NCBI GenBank assembly: GCA_947454025.1
Contig: CANGIZ010000005.1
Coordinates: 1 to 56,652, forward strand
Direction: 5' to 3'
Source: Bacteroidota bacterium
GTDB lineage: Bacteria; Bacteroidota; Bacteroidia; Chitinophagales; Chitinophagaceae
DNA length: 56,652 bases
Shown piece by piece: positions 51,746-56,652 of this stretch. Under the pieces are notes generated by a model. The model ran no database searches and was not told the DNA's origin. It saw only the letters and a list, made by a program, of their open reading frames with translations. The position numbers and the translations under genes are program-made. Numbering within the stretch: position 1 is the stretch's first letter; the number at the start of each line of letters is the position of its first letter.

Positions 51746-51771
51746 TAAAGGTACCAAAGCCTTGATTCTGA
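51746..51771 (-). promoter_or_regulatory. Promoter of htpG
   Basis: TTG followed by an 18-base spacer and TACCTTTA (complement of 51746-51753), about 29 bases before ATG 51716. Confidence 0.4.
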
Positions 51772-51782
51772 CAAGCTGGCAA

Positions 51783-52643
51783 CTAATTGCTGCCTTTTGC
51801 CACTTTTTGAGGTAAATTTTGCAGCCAGGCAGCCCCAGTACAGCGCTTGCCATTAAGCAAAATGTCATTTGTGTCCCTTAATAAAAGTTGCTTTTCGGCA
51901 TTAAAAACCGAATAAATCCCAACCACAATTCCATTTCCAGCTGGCGTTCTAACTCCCGCGAAATCAGCATATCCACTCGTACGCATATAGATTGTGCCGC
52001 CGCTGCAAAATTTCAGACTTCTACTCATTCCCAACTTGTTTTTTTTATCGGCATAAGTCTGCCCTGTATCCACTGCACTAAATTCAACCCCACTCACCTG
52101 AATCAATCGTCCTTGCAAACTATCCCCTAAATTTTTGTAGGTAACAATCAACGGAGAAACGGGATTATTTTCACTCACTGTTTTAATAAATTTAGGGAAT
52201 AGCGGACTGGGAATGCCCGTTGTTACTAAACTGCCTGAACTCGAATCAACTGCACCCACAAGTTGAACCATTCTTCGATAATCCGACAGCAATAAATTAT
52301 GCAAATTAATTCTTAGCAAGGCGCCAATAGGAAAACTTTGATACAATGATAAGCCATCTAATTGAATGGCAATTGCGCCCGTTTTGTCTTGTACAAAAAT
52401 GGACTTGTAAATATTATCATGCTCATCATTGGCTACAACAGTACCTTCAACAAACATAGACTGTCCAATCATTTCTACTCCCCCCATGGTATGTAGTTTT
52501 CTTAATCTTTGAATAGAAATAAGGGAGTCGCCGAATTGAGTGCTAATACCAGCTTTTGCAGACTGTTTAAAACATGCCGCCGTAGAAAATAGGCAACCTG
52601 TAGCAATAACAATGATTGTAAGGATGTGAGATTTGTTTTTCAT
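51783..52643 (-). CDS. DUF5689-like exported lipoprotein
   Basis: A 286-residue protein with a hydrophobic leader and a plausible lipobox, STAAC (Cys24). The body looks like two OB-fold-type beta domains: SMFVEGTVVANDEHDNIYKSIFVQDKTGAIAIQL is the typical opening of DUF5689, and LQGRLIQVSGVEFS begins the second half. The matching pattern IFVQDKTGAIAI is also seen in OB folds attached to secreted nucleases. It starts five bases after the receptor-like gene and lies across from a secreted EEP nuclease, so a part in nucleic-acid handling at the cell surface is plausible but unproven. Confidence 0.78.
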   Translation of the reverse strand: MKNKSHILTIIVIATGCLFSTAACFKQSAKAGISTQFGDSLISIQRLRKLHTMGGVEMIGQSMFVEGTVVANDEHDNIYKSIFVQDKTGAIAIQLDGLSLYQSFPIGALLRINLHNLLLSDYRRMVQLVGAVDSSSGSLVTTGIPSPLFPKFIKTVSENNPVSPLIVTYKNLGDSLQGRLIQVSGVEFSAVDTGQTYADKKNKLGMSRSLKFCSGGTIYMRTSGYADFAGVRTPAGNGIVVGIYSVFNAEKQLLLRDTNDILLNGKRCTGAAWLQNLPQKVAKGSN

Positions 52644-52648
52644 AAATA

Positions 52649-55078
52649 TTATTGAACTTGTAATTGAAGGCGAATAGAATACGTAATTCCTTGATCCATT
52701 AAATATTTAACCGCATATTTATTTGCATTAAAATGTAAGTAATCAAAACGAGTTTGTTCATATGCAAATACTGGCAAGTTGTTATTGAAAAGATTCCTTA
52801 CATTAATGCTTGCAGTCCATTTGTATATTTTATTAGCGGATTTATGTTGCAGAGATTTTGAAAGAAATGCGTTGCCAATAAATGCATTTGGTAAAAAATT
52901 AGGCGCCTGAATTTGATTCCAACTCAATGCATCTAAACTATTTTTTACCACATTAGATCTTCTGAAATAATCCATCAAAACAGGGCGCATTTGAGCATAA
53001 AGCAAGTTCAATCCAAGCCTAAAAGAATTAACAGGTTGATAGTTTAACGACAATGCGTTTACCAAGCCCGGACTTCTTGAAGCTGGCAGGTTTTTTAAGT
53101 ATAAGATGCCCGAAGCCATTGGCTGCAGGTCGTTAACATTCACTAATTTATATTCAGGATTATTGGCGAAGACAAATTGTTGCAAATTAGAAACAAACGC
53201 AATTTGAATATTCGACAACAAATTGGTTTCTAAAGTGGCTTCTACTCCACCTGCTTCAGAAATAATATTGCCTACCATGCCGTTTACAAATTTTGAAAAT
53301 GCATCCTGATAAAACATTTTTTGAACAGACTGATTTTCTTTTTTATTCCAATAGGCTGAGAACTCCAATTTTAAACTTGGCGCCCTATACATCCATGAAA
53401 AATCCAACCCTTTATAGGTTTCCATTAAAGAAAAAGGTGATGCCATCGAATTGAGCTCCGAATTGATATAGGCATTTGATTCTGACATAGGCAACCATTG
53501 TGCAAAAAAACTCGAACGCAAATAAAGTCTTCCTGAAAACTTATACAGCCATTGGTATTGTATATCGAATGAAGGAGATAATAATAATTCAGAGATGCCC
53601 TTGGAGCTCATAGGGAATAATCCATTCTGGTTATAGCCAATTCTTTGCATACCCTGCAATCCATATCCTAAGGCAATGGCTGTTTCTATTTTAGGCCCTT
53701 CCTTATTGAATTGCGTCCAGGCATGCATCTGAATGGCACGCATTGCATAATCTGCACCCCATTGTTCCCCTTGTTTGATTTTACGATCTGGATGTTGAAT
53801 GTCATTTTGAAAACTAGCCACCTGCCCGTCATCATTCATCCACCCATTATAATTGTAATAAAATTTTCCACCTAATAAGTCTTTAATGCTATTGGTGTTA
53901 TGAATTTGATCCAACGCATAATTTGTGCCAATTTTTAAATACATCGTTGGAGAAATAATATGCTCCCAAACTGCAGCGCCACGCAATAAAAACAATGACG
54001 CATTTTGTTGATTGATTATGTAAAATGATTGTTTGTCGTTACTGGCTTGATTGATTTTAGCTAGCTTGTCAAATTGTATTTGCATTTGTTCGGGATGTTG
54101 TAAATACCATTCAAATAAGGCATTGCGCAAATTTGTGTCTACTACATAACTAGGCAAATATTTGTAATAATCTGGTCGAGGGTCGTTTGTTTTTGTCCAG
54201 TCTAAACTTGTCTCCGACTGATTGCCCAAGGTCATTGCATTAGTCATTTTAAAAGTAGTAGCTGCGCTCCATTCCTTTTGAAAACGTACCGAAAATACAG
54301 GAGTATTGGTTTGTTTTGTATTGGGATAATATAATTGTTGATTATACCATCCCCAATTGGGACTATATATTTTACTGCCTGCTAGCGAATACATTTCACC
54401 AACAGTAGTAGCAGCCTTTGATTGATTGTTATAATTCCAAATCAAACTAAAGCCAAGTAGTATTTTATTGCTATATTTTTTATCCGTACTAAATGCAATA
54501 CCAGTCGATTGCTTATACCCCAATGGTGCATATCCAGGCGGAGCTTGTTGTACCACCATTCCCAAACTGCGTATCCAACCACTAGATTGCAAGCCACTGT
54601 TGTAATGCACCCTTAACAAATTTGAATGCATTGTATTCCCAAAGGAAGTGTTTACACTGATTGAAGGTTTACTGTCTTGCACCTGGGCGGTTTTATAAAA
54701 CACATTGGCATATGTTGAATAAGGTTGTTCCGACAAAATTCCATTCATGCGCATACCCACTGAATACAATTCGTTTTGTAATCCAGTATATAACTCATCA
54801 GGTCTAAGTTTTTTTAAAGGTGTGTCCCAAATGATACCATCCACGGACATCATAGTATGACTGTTTCCTCTTAAAGTCCACCCAAATGCATTTCCATTAA
54901 ATACAACCATGTTTAATAATACATTACCACTTGCATTCAAAAGGGTCGGCACCCAATCCGTTCGATTCAAGGCAGCTTCTTGATTGTTAATATATGGAGC
55001 TTCATTCTGTTCTTGCGCAATCACAGCAATTGGCCAAAACAATACAATAAAAAACAAGCGATAAAAATGTGTTTTCAT
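52649..55078 (-). CDS. TonB-dependent-receptor-like outer-membrane protein
   Basis: An 809-residue exported protein (signal peptide cleaved near VIAQ-EQ, residue 22). Residues 40-125 look like a shortened TonB plug: TLRGNSHTMMSVDGIIWDTPL echoes the RGs...vlvDG pattern. The rest is a long beta barrel with many aromatic girdles. It lacks an N-terminal CarboxypepD_reg domain and an evident TonB box. The last strand, IRLQLQVQ, does not end in an aromatic residue, unusual for outer-membrane barrels. First gene of a pair with the DUF5689 protein. The substrate is unknown. Confidence 0.8.
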   Translation of the reverse strand: MKTHFYRLFFIVLFWPIAVIAQEQNEAPYINNQEAALNRTDWVPTLLNASGNVLLNMVVFNGNAFGWTLRGNSHTMMSVDGIIWDTPLKKLRPDELYTGLQNELYSVGMRMNGILSEQPYSTYANVFYKTAQVQDSKPSISVNTSFGNTMHSNLLRVHYNSGLQSSGWIRSLGMVVQQAPPGYAPLGYKQSTGIAFSTDKKYSNKILLGFSLIWNYNNQSKAATTVGEMYSLAGSKIYSPNWGWYNQQLYYPNTKQTNTPVFSVRFQKEWSAATTFKMTNAMTLGNQSETSLDWTKTNDPRPDYYKYLPSYVVDTNLRNALFEWYLQHPEQMQIQFDKLAKINQASNDKQSFYIINQQNASLFLLRGAAVWEHIISPTMYLKIGTNYALDQIHNTNSIKDLLGGKFYYNYNGWMNDDGQVASFQNDIQHPDRKIKQGEQWGADYAMRAIQMHAWTQFNKEGPKIETAIALGYGLQGMQRIGYNQNGLFPMSSKGISELLLSPSFDIQYQWLYKFSGRLYLRSSFFAQWLPMSESNAYINSELNSMASPFSLMETYKGLDFSWMYRAPSLKLEFSAYWNKKENQSVQKMFYQDAFSKFVNGMVGNIISEAGGVEATLETNLLSNIQIAFVSNLQQFVFANNPEYKLVNVNDLQPMASGILYLKNLPASRSPGLVNALSLNYQPVNSFRLGLNLLYAQMRPVLMDYFRRSNVVKNSLDALSWNQIQAPNFLPNAFIGNAFLSKSLQHKSANKIYKWTASINVRNLFNNNLPVFAYEQTRFDYLHFNANKYAVKYLMDQGITYSIRLQLQVQ

Positions 55079-55184
55079 TTATCTTTTTGAACAATAAAAA
55101 TGAAGCAATATTCCATGCATTCTTTTTCGGAAAATACTTCCCATCATGATGCAGCAAAAAAGAAGATTGTGTAAAATTTAAATA

Positions 55185-56210
55185 ATGAATATTCGGCAGC
55201 TCTTTTATTACATATGCTTATTAGCAAAGTGTTTTGCAGTAATTACATGTAATGCACAAATAAGTATAATTGGATTTTACAATTGTGAAAACTATTACGA
55301 CACCATCCATCAGGCCAATGTAATTGATGAAGATTTTTTACCTAGTAGTGAAAAAAAATATAACGAAAATGTATTTAATATTAAATCACAACATTTAGCG
55401 AATGTGTTATATAACTTAGGCAAACTCAATAATGCAGATGGTTTAGCAATTATTGGTCTGGTGGAAATTGAAAACAAAATGGTGCTCAATAAATTAATCA
55501 ATGAGCCCTTATTAAAAAAATATCATTATAAATTCATTCACTTTGATTCGAGGGATCCAAGAGGGGTTGACGTAGCACTTGTATACAACCCTGCTCATTT
55601 TGTCCCCTATCAATACAAACCATACAGTTTAACCGATGAAACCCATTATACTCATTACGCTACTCGTGATATATTATTTGTGAAAGGAAAACTAGAAAAT
55701 GAATGGGTAAGCATTTTAGTGAATCATTGGCCCAGCAGACGGGGTGGAGAAGCTGTGTCAGCCTCCAAAAGAAATTGGGCAGCATTCAATTGTAAAAAAA
55801 TAATGGATAGTATTTATAAAGAAGCTCCCCGAACAAAATTTATTGTGATGGGCGATTTTAATGACAATCCTAGTAACCATAGCGTCAAAATGCTTCAAAT
55901 GACCAACCCTTTTATGAAATGGTATAGAAAGGGAATTGGTAGTATTGCTTTTAACGATTGCTGGAATCTATTTGATCAAATTTTGCTAAGTCCAAATTGG
56001 ATGGAAAAGAAAAGCACTGATAGCTCTCATTTTTCCCTAACCAACTACAAATCAACCATTTATAACAATTCTACTATGATCGAAATCAATGGGAAATACC
56101 GTGGCTACCCAAAACGTACCTATAATGGCAATAATTTCCAAAGTGGCTATAGTGATCATTTCCCCGTAGCGCTCATTTTTACACTAAAATCTGGCGGAAA
56201 TACACAATAA
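55185..56210 (+). CDS. Secreted endonuclease/exonuclease/phosphatase (EEP) family protein
   Basis: A 341-residue protein with a signal peptide (cleavage near CNAQ, residue 25). The complete DNase-I-like active site is visible: N33 (FYNCEN), E94 or E96 (LVEIEN), R123 and D129 (RDPRGVDVAL), H181 (VNHWPSRRGG), D224 and N226 (MGDFNDNPS), and D324/H325 (GYSDHFPV). It should hydrolyse phosphodiesters, probably DNA, in the periplasm or outside the cell. It is divergent from the receptor/DUF5689 pair over a 106-base gap. A phospholipase-like or phosphatase specificity cannot be excluded. Confidence 0.9.
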   Translation: MNIRQLFYYICLLAKCFAVITCNAQISIIGFYNCENYYDTIHQANVIDEDFLPSSEKKYNENVFNIKSQHLANVLYNLGKLNNADGLAIIGLVEIENKMVLNKLINEPLLKKYHYKFIHFDSRDPRGVDVALVYNPAHFVPYQYKPYSLTDETHYTHYATRDILFVKGKLENEWVSILVNHWPSRRGGEAVSASKRNWAAFNCKKIMDSIYKEAPRTKFIVMGDFNDNPSNHSVKMLQMTNPFMKWYRKGIGSIAFNDCWNLFDQILLSPNWMEKKSTDSSHFSLTNYKSTIYNNSTMIEINGKYRGYPKRTYNGNNFQSGYSDHFPVALIFTLKSGGNTQ

Positions 56211-56215
56211 TTGCC

Positions 56216-56223
56216 TACCTTCG
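56216..56223 (+). promoter_or_regulatory. -7 box TACCTTCG for rpsF operon
   Basis: One mismatch from TAnnTTTG, six bases after the nuclease stop. Transcription would begin near 56228, at the foot of the leader RNA structure. Confidence 0.5.
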
Positions 56224-56226
56224 CCG

Positions 56227-56278
56227 TCCCAAATCAGTTTTGGCTGATTCGTTCCGCCTAGCGGAATGTCCACTGGGA
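56227..56278 (+). ncRNA. Structured rpsF leader, candidate three-way junction
   Basis: Three helices can form together: P1 TCCCA (56227-56231) with TGGGA (56274-56278); P2 AATCAG (56232-56237) with CTGATT (56244-56249); P3 TTCCGC (56252-56257) with GCGGAA (56261-56266), loop CTA. P1 abuts P2 directly. The leader precedes the S6 gene, where S6:S18 autoregulatory RNAs are known in other bacteria. Identity with that motif is not established here. Confidence 0.5.
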
Positions 56279-56310
56279 AAAACCAATTATTTAACCAAAA
56301 AATTCAAGTA

Positions 56311-56652
56311 ATGAACAATTACGAATTAATGGTGATTTTTACACCGGTATTATCTGAAGAAGATTTTAAATCTGCTCAGAAAAAATACCAAGACATCATC
56401 AAAGAAAATGGTGGTGACATTGTAGCCTCAAATCCTTGGGGTTTAAAATCACTTGCTTATCCTATCGATAAGAAAACTACTGGTATCTACTGGGTACTAG
56501 AATTCACTGGTCCTTCTGACCTAAACGAAAAATTGAAAATTCAATTTTTACGTGACGAGCAAATTATGCGTCACATGTTTACAAGACTTGACAAATACGC
56601 AGTTGAGTATAACCACATTAAGAGAAACGGCGGTTTCCCTGTTCACAAAGCA
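56311..56652 (+). CDS. rpsF: 30S ribosomal protein S6, 3'-truncated by window edge
   Basis: The first 114 codons of S6, open at the window end. The family opening MNNYELMVIFTPVLSEED, the central NPWGLKSLAYPIDKKTTGIYWVLEF and the LKIQFLRDEQIMRHMFTRLD segment are typical. S6 binds S18 on the small-subunit platform; rpsR and rplI probably follow beyond the window, as in other Bacteroidota. An 80-base leader with potential RNA structure precedes it. Confidence 0.97.
   Translation, partial: MNNYELMVIFTPVLSEEDFKSAQKKYQDIIKENGGDIVASNPWGLKSLAYPIDKKTTGIYWVLEFTGPSDLNEKLKIQFLRDEQIMRHMFTRLDKYAVEYNHIKRNGGFPVHKA

Overview
This 56.65-kb window is chromosomal DNA from a low-GC member of the Bacteroidota, most probably a Chitinophagaceae-like bacterium; the assignment rests on gene content and signals, not on a database search. 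The pointers are a Porin_10 protein, a DUF5689-type lipoprotein, an HME-RND pump fused to a TolC-like channel, a long IspH, an Mrp protein without the usual CxxC, and promoters with the Bacteroidota -7 element TAnnTTTG. Shine-Dalgarno sequences are scarce. Fifty genes are called, forty-eight complete and one cut at each edge. No gap between genes exceeds about 135 bases. I saw no tRNA, rRNA, CRISPR array, insertion sequence or prophage.

Layout. 1-7.5 kb: the end of an ATP-grasp-like gene, then a leftward metal-efflux locus (HMA protein, small exported protein, RND-TolC fusion, membrane-fusion lipoprotein). 7.6-14.5 kb: porin, purine nucleoside phosphorylase, Tet-like MFS pump, ClpB. 14.6-22 kb: QueG, a START-like protein, an ABC-2 permease, SppA, FolK, a deoxynucleoside kinase, an MFS protein and a cysteine-cluster protein. 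22-31 kb: GcvP, a small HTH regulator with candidate operators, an Uup-like ABC-F ATPase, IspH, Cmk, Mrp. 31-43 kb: 3-hydroxyacyl-CoA dehydrogenase, an IMPACT protein, PrmC, ExbB/ExbD, PepT, FKBP, Fmt, a rhodanese-thioredoxin lipoprotein, an RlpA-like protein, an RsmF-like methyltransferase, a second methyltransferase, FolA and ThyA. 43-52 kb: proline dehydrogenase, a dipeptide-epimerase-like enzyme, a thioesterase, PlsC, a HAD phosphatase, a polyprenyl synthase, RecJ, HtpG. 52-56.6 kb: DUF5689 lipoprotein, TonB-receptor-like protein, a divergent secreted EEP nuclease, and the start of rpsF behind a structured leader.

Most of this is housekeeping. The items most worth a second look are: (i) nine genes whose -7 box ends exactly four bases before the start codon, which predicts leaderless mRNAs, including two GTG starts and several translation genes; (ii) a signal-peptide-like segment at the RND/TolC fusion joint, suggesting a cleavable polyprotein; (iii) a perfect 14-bp hairpin inside the end of the first gene, probably a terminator embedded in coding sequence; (iv) direct and inverted repeats ahead of the small HTH gene; (v) a three-way-junction RNA in the rpsF leader; (vi) a divergent nuclease / OB-fold lipoprotein / outer-membrane receptor locus that may scavenge nucleic acid.
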